From: an uncultured Flavobacteriales bacterium
GTDB lineage: Bacteria > Bacteroidota > Bacteroidia > Flavobacteriales > Crocinitomicaceae
DNA length: 64,000 nucleotides
Direction: 5' to 3'
Assembly: GCA_946480815.1 (NCBI GenBank)
Contig: CAMLLB010000008.1
Span: 52,237-116,236, forward strand
In this document: one piece after another, positions 27,039 to 36,465 of the stretch
Layout of the letters: every line of letters begins with the position of its first letter
Position numbering within the stretch: the stretch's first letter is position 1
Notes under the pieces: generated by a model
The model's database searches: none
What the model was told of the DNA's origin: nothing
What the model saw: only the letters and a program-made list of their open reading frames with translations
Made by a program: the position numbers and the translations under genes

Positions 27039-28679
27039 TTATTGCTTCGTCACCACCAATCTTTTCGGTGCCGACTGATCCATACGAACCAGGTAAATTC
27101 CTTGTTTCAACTGACTGATATCGAAGCTTGTTTTTAATGCGCCAGCCGGCGGATAAATTTCTGTTACTACAGCCCCATCGATCGTAACAATCTGAATTAC
27201 TTTCACCTCTTGGTCTGAAGTGATCTCAACAATCTTGTCTGCCGGGTTCGGAGCAATGCTCCACTGAATTTCTTTGTATTCCTCTATTCCTAAATAAGGT
27301 GTTCCATTGATCTCTATTCCGTCCGGAAGGATCGCATAATCTGCGTCCATCAGGATTCCACCCAACGGAATATCGAAGAACAAAGTATCTGTATGCGGAA
27401 TGTACGGAACATCTGCCAACAGGTAGTAAGAACCCGGCTCTACGTGACTGATCGTATAAGTCCCATCTGAAGCTGTGTAGGCAAAACCTCTCGTTTCATG
27501 TGTCTGAGCATTCTTCAAGAGCATCAAAGCTCCTTCAAACGGTACATTCATTGATTTCAGGTATGAAGTATCTATTACAATTGTTCCAAAAATATTTCCT
27601 GTTGCGCCCCACACATTCAGGGTATCCGCATTGATATTTGCGTTATTCAGGAAACATGGCAAGCCAATAGCATCTGCTCCTGTCCAGGTAGAACTGGTAG
27701 CGAAGTAAAGCGGAACTGCTCCCGGGAATAAAAACGGATCAGGTGTAAATCGCACATGGTATAATCCTGTTGGTAGGCTATCTGCTGAATATGATCCACC
27801 TATAACATTTACTGTTTCTACCGGAGTAGCAACAAGAGTATCCTGAACAAAGTTGAATACTTCCAGAACACCTTCAGCCGGTTGTCCGTTTACAGTTAGG
27901 TTTCCTGAAATATCATTGTTTGCTTCCTGTTCATCCAGGAAGATCGCAGAATCATATACGCCATCGGAAACATCGGAGATCACTAATTTGATGTGATAGG
28001 TATTCCCAACTTGTGCAAAGAACTTGGCCTGTAAAGGAACAGTATACGCATCAAACACAAAATTCGTAGAGTTTACTCCGGTTGCATTGTCAATGTAATA
28101 TTGCGAGTTAAAGTACTGGTTGATCGAATTGATCTCTACAGGAACAGTTGTTCCGGGAACATTTGCAATATTTACCGGGCCTCCTCCATTCTCTGAAACC
28201 AGGAATAAGAAACGATCAGTATACTGCGTATTCGAATATTCCGGGTACTCTTCCGACGCGAAAATGTAATTGAAACGGATGGTATCCGTAATGATCGGAG
28301 TGAAATCAAACTGTACCGAAACCGCATCAAAACTACCTGTCCCAGATGCAACGTTACCATATAGAATAATATCATTATCCCCGGGCATACTCATATTGAC
28401 ACTTGCAAAACTGCTTGAAGGTGTACTTGAGAGATTCGGATAACCGGTTGAGAGCACCAGTCCGCTGTTCACGCCCAAAGAAGAACCGTTCTCAAAACGG
28501 GCAATCTGGTTTTGCGTTCCCTGAAGACTCACATTGGTGATTCCCTGGCATTGAACACCAAAGATGTTCGTGATCAATACTTCCAGGTCGGAAACCCCGG
28601 AATAGATCAATTGGGAATTAGAATAATTGGAATAAGTAAGAAGGAGAGCAATTACAAGGGTTGTTTTCAATTGTTTCAT
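27039..28679 (-). CDS. T9SS-secreted protein with choice-of-anchor L domain
   Basis: 546 residues. ATG 28679 gives a signal peptide (MKQLKTTLVIALLLTYSNYSNSQ). The N-terminal domain to about residue 250 has the family features IARFENGSSLGVNSGLVLSTG, FNYIFASEEYPEYSNTQYTD and YHIKLVISDVSDGVYDSAIFLDE. Two beta modules follow, one resembling a carboxypeptidase-regulatory-like repeat. The last 75 residues are a T9SS type-A sorting domain (IAPNPADKIVEI, TFDGAV-like IVTIDGAVVTEI, LKQGIYLVRM). It is a surface or secreted protein with unknown partner. A closer start at 28691 would add four residues. Confidence 0.88.
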   Translation of the reverse strand: MKQLKTTLVIALLLTYSNYSNSQLIYSGVSDLEVLITNIFGVQCQGITNVSLQGTQNQIARFENGSSLGVNSGLVLSTGYPNLSSTPSSSFASVNMSMPGDNDIILYGNVASGTGSFDAVSVQFDFTPIITDTIRFNYIFASEEYPEYSNTQYTDRFLFLVSENGGGPVNIANVPGTTVPVEINSINQYFNSQYYIDNATGVNSTNFVFDAYTVPLQAKFFAQVGNTYHIKLVISDVSDGVYDSAIFLDEQEANNDISGNLTVNGQPAEGVLEVFNFVQDTLVATPVETVNVIGGSYSADSLPTGLYHVRFTPDPFLFPGAVPLYFATSSTWTGADAIGLPCFLNNANINADTLNVWGATGNIFGTIVIDTSYLKSMNVPFEGALMLLKNAQTHETRGFAYTASDGTYTISHVEPGSYYLLADVPYIPHTDTLFFDIPLGGILMDADYAILPDGIEINGTPYLGIEEYKEIQWSIAPNPADKIVEITSDQEVKVIQIVTIDGAVVTEIYPPAGALKTSFDISQLKQGIYLVRMDQSAPKRLVVTKQ

Positions 28680-28765
28680 AGTGCATGTCATTTTTCTTTC
28701 GACATGAACTAGACGCCATGCTTAAAAAGAAAGTTGCACTATCTTTTTCTGAACAACTGAAAAAA

Positions 28766-29011
28766 CTAGTTTATCGCTTCTACAGCAATGATTTCAGGAG
28801 CAACTTTTTTTACTGCTTCCTCCAATCCTGCTTTAATTGTCATCAGACTCATGGAACAATCGCTGCAAGCTCCAAGTAATCTTACTTGCACAATTCCTTC
28901 ATCAGTGATATTAACCAATTCCATATCACCCCCATCCGCATTTAAGTGAGGTCTTAATTCACTCAGGGAAAGGTTGATCTTATCAGTTAATTCGGATTTA
29001 TTTAACACCAT
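28766..29011 (-). CDS. NifU-like iron-sulfur scaffold domain protein
   Basis: 81 residues. It has ELRPHLNADGGDMELVNI then VRLLGACSDCSMSLMTIKAG, the CxxC-type scaffold of NifU C-terminal domain proteins. It would hold or transfer Fe-S clusters in the cytoplasm. It overlaps the Mrp gene by 14 bases, so the two are translationally coupled and probably cooperate in cluster delivery. Genes of this pair are a known combination in Bacteroidota (recalled). Confidence 0.92.
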   Translation of the reverse strand: MVLNKSELTDKINLSLSELRPHLNADGGDMELVNITDEGIVQVRLLGACSDCSMSLMTIKAGLEEAVKKVAPEIIAVEAIN

Positions 29012-30092
29012 CTTTTTGTGTTTTTATTGCTTTACGCGCTTTCAGTGCGTTTACCTCGTCTACAAAGATACGCACTAATTCTTCAAATGCTAATGCAGTT
29101 GGTGTATTTTCCTGAAATACAGCAGGTCTGCCCGCATCTCCGGATTCACGCACACCCTGAACAAGCGGAATATGTCCCAGGAATGTTTCATTCATTCCGG
29201 CTGCCAGGTTCTTCACTCCGTCACGTCCGAAAATGTAGTATTTGTTCTCCGGCAACTCGGCAGGTGTAAACCAGGACATGTTTTCTACCAATCCAACGAT
29301 CGGAACATTGATCGTATCCAGTTTGAACATATTCACCCCTTTACGCGCATCTGCCAAAGCAACTTCCTGCGGTGTACTTACGATCACCACTCCATCCAAC
29401 GGAACTGTTTGCACCAGTGAAAGATGAATATCACCGGTTCCCGGAGGAAGATCGATCAGTAAATAATCCAATTCACCCCAATAAGCATCCGTAAATAACT
29501 GGGTCATTGCTTTTGCAGCCATTGGACCGCGCCACACAATTGCCTCGTCATTCTGGGAAAAGAATCCCATGGACAAGATCTTGATCCCGTAACTCATCAC
29601 CGGATTGATCATGGGTTTTCCGTCCACATCCAGCATTGTTGGCCGCTCTCCTACTACATCAAACATGGTTGGGATACTTGGCCCGTAAATATCTGCATCC
29701 ACAATTCCAACACGGAAACCTGCTTTAGCAAGCCCTCCGGCCAAATTTGCAGTAACGGTAGATTTACCGACACCACCTTTCCCGGATGCAATAGCAATGA
29801 TGTGTTTCACTTCCGGAAGGATCTTACGGTGTGTTTCACGTGCTTCGGAAGGTAACCCTTTTACCATACAAGTAATTTCGATATTTTCTCCGAAAACACG
29901 CTTCAGGTTGAACTCCACAGCTTCCTGCATCCGTTTTCTGGCATGCAGCGCCGGATTAGAAACATAAACTGTAAGGGTTATTTTCGAACCTTCAATTTGT
30001 AAGTCTTCTACAAAATTAAGTGTGACGATATCTTTTTTTAGATCGGGTTCCAAAATGGTTCCCAGTACTTCCAAAACTGCTTCCTTGGTCAT
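28998..30092 (-). CDS. Mrp/NBP35-type P-loop ATPase
   Basis: 364 residues. An N-terminal MIP18/DUF59 domain (about 1-90) precedes the ATPase with the deviant Walker A SGKGGVGKSTVTANLA and DADIYGPSIP, then DYLLIDLPPGTGDIHL. The CxxC cluster ligand pair usual before the last third in many Mrp proteins is replaced by NMSWFTPAELPENKYYIFG, a Bacteroidota variant; the cluster ligands are therefore not obvious. It carries or delivers Fe-S clusters with the overlapping NifU-like gene. Terminator 30155-30180 separates it from the upstream gene. Confidence 0.93.
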   Translation of the reverse strand: MTKEAVLEVLGTILEPDLKKDIVTLNFVEDLQIEGSKITLTVYVSNPALHARKRMQEAVEFNLKRVFGENIEITCMVKGLPSEARETHRKILPEVKHIIAIASGKGGVGKSTVTANLAGGLAKAGFRVGIVDADIYGPSIPTMFDVVGERPTMLDVDGKPMINPVMSYGIKILSMGFFSQNDEAIVWRGPMAAKAMTQLFTDAYWGELDYLLIDLPPGTGDIHLSLVQTVPLDGVVIVSTPQEVALADARKGVNMFKLDTINVPIVGLVENMSWFTPAELPENKYYIFGRDGVKNLAAGMNETFLGHIPLVQGVRESGDAGRPAVFQENTPTALAFEELVRIFVDEVNALKARKAIKTQKDGVK

Positions 30093-30150
30093 GGTAATTT
30101 ATTTACACTGCAAAAATAGGTATTCGTTCGCGGAACTTCTCTTAAAAGCA

Positions 30151-30180
30151 AAAAAAAGTCTCCACCGAAGCAGAGACTTT
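30151..30180 (-). terminator. Hairpin terminator after the 1604-residue gene
   Basis: AAAGTCTC (30155-30162) pairs with GAGACTTT (30173-30180) and, on the minus strand, is followed by a T-run (plus-strand A-run 30151-30157). It lies just after the stop of the gene ending at 30203. Confidence 0.8.
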
Positions 30181-30202
30181 CTATAATCTGTTTGTTTTAA
30201 TG

Positions 30203-33200
30203 TTATGGCCTTCCCGTTTGGGCTGGTCTGGTTGCCGGAGTACCTGTTCCAGGTCGTGTGGTTCTCACCGGAGTGGTCGTTTTATTTCCTCCGTTTCCAT
30301 TTCCGTTTTCATCGTCAACTGTTCCGTTTGTTCCGCCGTTCGGTCCACCCGAGCCATTTCCCGGATTCGATTCGTCCGTTCCATCCGTATTGTTCCCATG
30401 CCCGTTGTTTCCATTTCCGTTTCCTGTAGGACGAACAGCATTGATCAAACAAGACTTCGTGTCGGATCCGCTCGCATTGGTTGCAGTAATCACCAGCGGA
30501 ATAGAAACTGTTGATAAAGTAATGTTTACTTCAAAAGAGAAGGTCAATACATTACTTTCAATGCTGGATGTAAATGTCACGTTCTCTCCGTTGTACAGAA
30601 TACTCACCTGGCTTGCGTTCGCCACATTTTGAACTGTTCCGATAATTACAGCTGTTCCTACCGGGAATGTAGCAGGACATTGCGTTGGATTTCTTAAACT
30701 GATAACAGGAGCAGGAATCACTTCCGGTGCGTTGTAAATTACGATCTTGGAGTCAGTAGCTGTTCCTCCGGGAGTAACTGCTGTCGCAATAATCGTATTC
30801 TGCCCAAGTACATACGTTGCATTGAATCGGACTCCACCCGATGGTTTGTATTCAAAGTTTGTTGCTACTCCGTTCAAAGTCACCGAAACCTGTGACGCAG
30901 AAGTAACACCTGTGGTCATGATCTGAACCGTTTGAGCAGACTGATCTGTTTCCAAAGGAGAAATTGAAGGACTTGTAATGTGAATGGTCGGAGCCGGAAC
31001 AGTCACTACTTCGTTTCTCAACACATTGATCGATTTGCTGCTCTCCCCGCATTTGTTCTTCGCATGGATCACAAAAGCATTTGCTCCGAGTACCAGGTTT
31101 CTGTCCAAAGTAAGAACTCCTGTTTGCTGGTTGTAAACAAACCCGATCACTTGTCCGTTTTGTGTAACTGTAATTTCAGATTGGTTTTCCACGTTGGAAA
31201 CTGTTGCAGATAAGTTAAATCCGTCTGAAGTAACCACCGAATTATTCGCGGTGGAACTGCTTGTAATTGTAACAAGCGGAGGTCTGCAGACCGTGCGGGT
31301 TACTTTCCATGTCAACTGCTGAGAACCACATTCATTTCTCACATAGATTACGATCGTATGCTCCCCCTCTGTTAAAGGAATTGTTGCCGTTACAGAGTGT
31401 GATGCCTGATCAAAATTGAATGGAATCACAACTCCATCCATCTTACATTGGATTTGTGATACTTGCGCCACATTGTTTACAGTAGCAGTTACCGAAACAG
31501 ATTCACCTTCCGTAATGAGTGTCTCTGTTCCTGGTTTCAAACGAATCACTTCAGGAGCAGTACAAGGGATTGTTTTCGGTTTCATAATAATCACTGTTGT
31601 ACTTGTTACGGCACCACATGCATTATTTGCTTTGATCTCGATAGAATTCGATCCTTCAATTAGTGTTACCGTTTTCTCAAACAAGGAAGTAGCGGTATTG
31701 AAAGTTCCGGCAGCTTGTAAATTTCCATTCAGGTAAAGCTCCACTTCGTTCACGGAAGCAATATTGCTGACACTTGCTTTCACGATCAATTGCGCATTCT
31801 CAACCGTAGTATTTGGAGCCGCAGGATTACTAAAAGAGATGACAGGTTTATTACATGGAACTTCAATTCTCTTGAAGATTACAGAGGTCGAAGCGCTGTG
31901 GCTTCCTCCGGCATTCGTTCCTGTAATTTCAAAAATGTTATTTCCTGCATTTAACGTATGGTTGAAGGTCACTTCCGAAGTAGCCGGGTTAAATGTCCAG
32001 AAACCAGGATTCACAATCACACCGTCTTCTTTCAATACGATCTGGGATTGAGTTGTCACATTCGTTACATGTGCTCTGACAACATAAGAAGCAGAGGAAA
32101 CTGTTTGACCAGGACTTGCTGGATTTATAAAGCTCACAAACGGAGGTCTGATCACTTCATCACGCTTGAAGATAATTTGCGTAGCATTCGATGCTGTTCC
32201 TGCACTGTTTGTTGCAGTGATTGTTATGTTGTTTGCTCCCAGGTTCAGGGAAGTATTCATTGTCAACACCTTTGTTGATGTCGAATACGTAAATGCTGAA
32301 TATGGTGCCCCGTTTACACTTACCTGGATTTGTTGCTGATTATCTACGTTCAGAACGGTCGCTGTAACATTACTGTTTGCAACATTCACAGTATGAGGAT
32401 TAACCGCCGGGTACGTAATAGTTACAACAGGACGTAACGTCGGATTTGGAGCACGGTAGTTGATCACCGTTGTTTCCATATCTGAACCTGCAGCGTTAGT
32501 TGCTGTAATTTCAATCACATTTGCTCCGTTTACCAGACCTGTTGTGAACTCCATTAATTCGCTGGAAGCAGTATAAATAAAGTTCGTCGAAGCAACTCCG
32601 TTTATTTTCAATACGATCTGGTTGGCTGCACTCACGAAACGAACACGTGCTTTCACAGGATAAGAGGCATTCAAAGAAACTGACGGATTCAAACTTGGAT
32701 CAATGAACGAAACGATCGGAGGTTGAACTGAAATCGGTTTTCTATAAATGATCGTTTGAGTTTCACTTGCAGTTCCGGCAGTATTTGTCCCGGTAACTGT
32801 AATAATATTTGCCCCTTCGACCAAGGTTGCAGGGAAGGATACCGCGCTGTTTGCAAATGTGAAGTTTGTCAGGTTTGTACCATTCACATTGACATTCACT
32901 CCACTTTGGTTGGTGACATTTAACACAGAAGCTACCACATTATGTGTTCCGGATGAGGTATTGTACGGATCTATATTCGGATTGGTAAATTGAACAACCG
33001 GTGGCTGAACAGTCTCAACACGTTTGTAAATAATAGTCGTTTGCTTGAAATCCGTTCCATCTGCATTAGTACCGGTAACCTTAACCACATTCGCTCCAGG
33101 CACCAAAGTCAACGGTTCTGTTACTCCATTTGACGAAGCATTGTAAGTGAAGTTCGGCAGGTTCGTACCGTTCAAAGTCACCTTAATCTGACTTTTCTGA

Positions 33201-35017
33201 GTGACATTCAATACAGTTGCATTCAGGTTGAACACAGCACTTGAAGTTTCATATGGATTCGTCCCGGGATTTGTAATCGTAACGATCGGAGGTTTCGGAG
33301 CAATACGGTTGTAGATAATAATCGTTGTTGCCGAAGCAGAACCTGCTGCATTCGTACCGATTACTTCGAATACGTTTTGTCCGGCATTCAAAACCACATT
33401 ACTGGTAAACTTATCCGTTTGCGCATTGTATGCGAAATTATTGTTGATTGTACCGTTTTGCTTGAAGCTTACGTGCTGTGCATCTGCTACATTCAATACA
33501 TCTGCCGTTAAAGCAAAGGTGTTTTGATTAACCGTATACGGATTGATATTCGGATTTACAAAATAAACTACCGGAGGCTGAACCGTTTGTTGCGGCTGAT
33601 AAATGATCGTTGTAGTTTCACTATCCGAACCGTATTGATTCGTTCCTGTAGTTGTTACTACATTTGAACCTGTAACCAAATTCAGCGTTGCAGCAATTCC
33701 TCTTGTAGAAGCATCGTATGTAAATGCAACCGGATTTCCATTCAACGTCATCGTGATCTTATCCTTCCCGGTAACATTCAATACTGTTCCCGTTAAGTTA
33801 AATAACGGATTTTGAACGGTTGTCGGGTTTGAAGCCGGATTTGAATAAGTCACAACAGGAGGAGTCGGTGTTTCTCTCACATAATTAATCACAGTCTGGT
33901 CCATATCCGAACCAAAGTCATTTGTCCCTGTTAATTCAAAGGTATTTTGACCTGGAACCAATGTTACAATACTTTGGAATTCAAGTGTAGAAGGGTTGAA
34001 TGTAAAGTTGGTAATGTAATTTCCATTCTGTCTGAAAACTACATTCGCACTGGAAGGTACATGTTGAATTCTTCCCTTGATAACATAATTACTTGAATTA
34101 ACTGTTGTTCCGCTTGTACTTGGATTCGTAAAGTTCACAACCGGAGGTGTGCGGTCTGCCTGTGTAAATTGAGGATTCGTAACAACGGGTGTGCGCACTG
34201 TATCCTGGTAAGTCGTGTGGTCGTAATGACTTCTGATATGGAATTTCAGGTAGAAACTCGTGTAGTGATACCAATCGTTCGCGTATTTTCCTTTTGCCTG
34301 AACATGACCGTCAAAATTATCGGTCATGGTAAAGGTTGTTTTGTGTTCAATTCCCAAAGAAACCCCTTTGGCAACCTGGTATCCGATACCAATACCAACG
34401 CTTGGCATAAATCGGCCCATGGTAGTTGAAGAATTCAGGTTCGTTTCGAATTTCTTATCCGTCATGGAATAAATCTCACTTTGGGAATAGGAACCGGATG
34501 CTAATTTGGTTGAATCATAAAGATAAGTAAGTCCGTCTGATCCGTAAAGATCACCCTTTGTCTGGTACCAGGTATAACCGATCCCTCCGAAAATATATGG
34601 GTCCCAACCTGTTCGCTCTCTCAATTTATTGAAATGGATCGCCAATTCCAGGCTCAGTTCATGCAATCGTGTACCGAAATTCAAAACTGCAGGTTGTCCG
34701 GCAGTATTGTAATCATTGTAAACAGAATTGGATGAAACGCTTGTAGAATCGGTATTGTACCCTTTCCAAAGCCCGGTCAGATAACGCAGGCGTAAATCAA
34801 AGCTGATCGGTCTGCCGTAGTTGTAATTGAATTGATGGCCTAAAATCAGACCATATCCCAAATCCATCTTGTATGGAACATCGGTTTTTGTCCATGTAGC
34901 ACCCATGTTCAGGCCCCAGAACCAACGACTGTCATTGTCGTAGTTGACTTTTTCTTTCTGGGAAAATAAGGTGGTGGTTAATAGCAGACTTACAATTAGT
35001 GTGTAAAAATATTTCAT
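30203..35017 (-). CDS. Outer-membrane barrel fused to 13 Ig-like repeats
   Basis: 1604 residues. A signal peptide (MKYFYTLIVSLLLTTTLFSQ) precedes an outer-membrane beta-barrel of about 250 residues (alternating aromatic strands such as GLNMGATWTKTD and YHYTSFYLKFHIRSH). From residue 289 there are 13 tandem repeats of about 95 residues, each starting PPVVxFxNP-like and ending GTNxxGT..TTIIYxR. Repeats 9-11 have extra cysteines at the start and in the NxCG position. The last 70 residues are Gly/Asn/Thr/Arg-rich. A surface adhesin or surface stalk anchored by the barrel is the likely role. No T9SS sorting domain is seen. Confidence 0.8.
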   Translation of the reverse strand: MKYFYTLIVSLLLTTTLFSQKEKVNYDNDSRWFWGLNMGATWTKTDVPYKMDLGYGLILGHQFNYNYGRPISFDLRLRYLTGLWKGYNTDSTSVSSNSVYNDYNTAGQPAVLNFGTRLHELSLELAIHFNKLRERTGWDPYIFGGIGYTWYQTKGDLYGSDGLTYLYDSTKLASGSYSQSEIYSMTDKKFETNLNSSTTMGRFMPSVGIGIGYQVAKGVSLGIEHKTTFTMTDNFDGHVQAKGKYANDWYHYTSFYLKFHIRSHYDHTTYQDTVRTPVVTNPQFTQADRTPPVVNFTNPSTSGTTVNSSNYVIKGRIQHVPSSANVVFRQNGNYITNFTFNPSTLEFQSIVTLVPGQNTFELTGTNDFGSDMDQTVINYVRETPTPPVVTYSNPASNPTTVQNPLFNLTGTVLNVTGKDKITMTLNGNPVAFTYDASTRGIAATLNLVTGSNVVTTTGTNQYGSDSETTTIIYQPQQTVQPPVVYFVNPNINPYTVNQNTFALTADVLNVADAQHVSFKQNGTINNNFAYNAQTDKFTSNVVLNAGQNVFEVIGTNAAGSASATTIIIYNRIAPKPPIVTITNPGTNPYETSSAVFNLNATVLNVTQKSQIKVTLNGTNLPNFTYNASSNGVTEPLTLVPGANVVKVTGTNADGTDFKQTTIIYKRVETVQPPVVQFTNPNIDPYNTSSGTHNVVASVLNVTNQSGVNVNVNGTNLTNFTFANSAVSFPATLVEGANIITVTGTNTAGTASETQTIIYRKPISVQPPIVSFIDPSLNPSVSLNASYPVKARVRFVSAANQIVLKINGVASTNFIYTASSELMEFTTGLVNGANVIEITATNAAGSDMETTVINYRAPNPTLRPVVTITYPAVNPHTVNVANSNVTATVLNVDNQQQIQVSVNGAPYSAFTYSTSTKVLTMNTSLNLGANNITITATNSAGTASNATQIIFKRDEVIRPPFVSFINPASPGQTVSSASYVVRAHVTNVTTQSQIVLKEDGVIVNPGFWTFNPATSEVTFNHTLNAGNNIFEITGTNAGGSHSASTSVIFKRIEVPCNKPVISFSNPAAPNTTVENAQLIVKASVSNIASVNEVELYLNGNLQAAGTFNTATSLFEKTVTLIEGSNSIEIKANNACGAVTSTTVIIMKPKTIPCTAPEVIRLKPGTETLITEGESVSVTATVNNVAQVSQIQCKMDGVVIPFNFDQASHSVTATIPLTEGEHTIVIYVRNECGSQQLTWKVTRTVCRPPLVTITSSSTANNSVVTSDGFNLSATVSNVENQSEITVTQNGQVIGFVYNQQTGVLTLDRNLVLGANAFVIHAKNKCGESSKSINVLRNEVVTVPAPTIHITSPSISPLETDQSAQTVQIMTTGVTSASQVSVTLNGVATNFEYKPSGGVRFNATYVLGQNTIIATAVTPGGTATDSKIVIYNAPEVIPAPVISLRNPTQCPATFPVGTAVIIGTVQNVANASQVSILYNGENVTFTSSIESNVLTFSFEVNITLSTVSIPLVITATNASGSDTKSCLINAVRPTGNGNGNNGHGNNTDGTDESNPGNGSGGPNGGTNGTVDDENGNGNGGNKTTTPVRTTRPGTGTPATRPAQTGRP
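30430..34153 (-). repeat. Thirteen tandem Ig-like repeats (coding)
   Basis: About 287 bases per unit, on the minus strand. The repeats are diverged in DNA but conserved in protein at PPVV, VLNV, GxN and GTNxxGT positions, which suggests an old array and not a recent expansion. Boundaries are approximate. Confidence 0.75.
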
Positions 35018-35175
35018 AGTCTCAAGTTTAATCTATTTTGTCGCCTAACCATTCCTGTGCCAAAAAAACACAAAAAGGTTTCCATTTAACAAAATAGACG
35101 GCGCGAAACTACGAAAAAACGATTAAAATATCCCTGAATGTATTAGTTTTACAATCATATACGCATCTTTCGCAC

Positions 35176-36465
35176 ATGAATCTCAGCGCTGTTAAAGTAT
35201 TGTTAATCTCATTTTTAAGTGTGGCTTCCGGCTTCTCCCAGTTGACAAATGATGGGTGTCCTTCAGCGACTGCTTTATGTCCGGGTGTATCGGTTTCAGG
35301 TTCCAATATCGGGGCAACTGCAACTGTCTGTCCGGGCTGTGAAGATGATTTCACGTTCTGTTTTTCAGGTACGAACAGTGTTTGGTATCAATTCAACACC
35401 AATATAACAGGTGGTGACGTTACGTTTAACTTCAGTAATCTAATTTTTAACCTTCAGGCAACACGTGGCACGGAATTGCAGGCAGCAATCGTCCAGGCAG
35501 TCGTTCCGTGTGATGCCGCAACTTATACAATGGTCAGTAATTGTGAAGCCGGTTCTGCGGGAGCTTTTGCTCTAACAGCAAACGGACTTCCTGCAAATAC
35601 GACTTATTACCTGGTCGTTAACGGAGCTAAAAACGGTGGTGCTGTTCTTCCTGCCGAAGCCACTTTTGACCTGATTGGATCGGGAACCGGTTTTGACAGA
35701 CCCGCTCCGGGGCTTTCAATTGGAGGACCAACTATTACGATCTGCCCGGAAACGCCCACTTCTTTTACTGCTTACCTGTCGAATTGCACAGACACCAGTG
35801 ATTTCCGCTGGTACGTAAACGGAGTATTGACTGCAGTGACTCAATCTTCCCTGTGGATTACCAGTAATATGCAAGACGGAGATATCGTTTCTGTAGAATG
35901 CAGTTGTTTTGATATTTGCCCCGACACCCTGAATTATTCTTACCCGGCAGTTGATGTCGATCCTTTAACAGTTGATGCGGGACCTGATTATACGATTCAG
36001 GCTGGAAGCAGTGTTCAAATAACCGGCACTTCAAATGGAACGGATTTTATGTGGAGCCCGACCCAAACGCTGAATACTCCATATTCCATTAGCACTTATG
36101 CCACACCGGAAGAAACAACCGTTTATACCCTGACTGCTCTTGATGCAAATTGCTCGCTTTCTGATGAAATGACGGTTTTCGTTTCAAACAACCTGGATAT
36201 TCCCGGGAGTTTCTCTCCAAATGGTGATGGGGTCAATGATAAATGGGTCATTGATGGAATTGGTTTTTATCCCGATGCACAAGTCGTTATTTATGATCGC
36301 TGGGGACAAAAAATGGCGGAAATTGCAGGTTATAGTTTAACCAAGGCCTGGGATGGCACCAATAAAGGAAAACCCGTTTCGGATGGGGTTTATTTCTATT
36401 CATTAGACCTTCGCCAGAATAACGACACCAAACCGCTCAAAGGAAGTATTACCGTAATCCGCTGA
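35176..36465 (+). CDS. Surface protein with gliding-motility C-terminal domain (CHU_C)
   Basis: 429 residues with a signal peptide (MNLSAVKVLLISFLSVASGFSQ). Cysteine-rich beta domains occupy the middle. The C-terminal domain from about residue 345 (IPGSFSPNGDGVNDKWVIDGI, YDRWGQKM, AWDGTNKGKPVSDGVYFYSLDL, GSITVIR) is the TIGR04131-type signature of T9SS type-B cargo, found on large adhesins. The stop overlaps the next start by one base (TGATG), a usual cargo-PorP pairing. Confidence 0.9.
   Translation: MNLSAVKVLLISFLSVASGFSQLTNDGCPSATALCPGVSVSGSNIGATATVCPGCEDDFTFCFSGTNSVWYQFNTNITGGDVTFNFSNLIFNLQATRGTELQAAIVQAVVPCDAATYTMVSNCEAGSAGAFALTANGLPANTTYYLVVNGAKNGGAVLPAEATFDLIGSGTGFDRPAPGLSIGGPTITICPETPTSFTAYLSNCTDTSDFRWYVNGVLTAVTQSSLWITSNMQDGDIVSVECSCFDICPDTLNYSYPAVDVDPLTVDAGPDYTIQAGSSVQITGTSNGTDFMWSPTQTLNTPYSISTYATPEETTVYTLTALDANCSLSDEMTVFVSNNLDIPGSFSPNGDGVNDKWVIDGIGFYPDAQVVIYDRWGQKMAEIAGYSLTKAWDGTNKGKPVSDGVYFYSLDLRQNNDTKPLKGSITVIR

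Noticed and set aside
30430..34153. Regular repeats that could be taken as a CRISPR array
   Set aside because: The unit is about 287 bases, in frame, diverged in DNA and conserved in protein; it is a coding Ig-like repeat.
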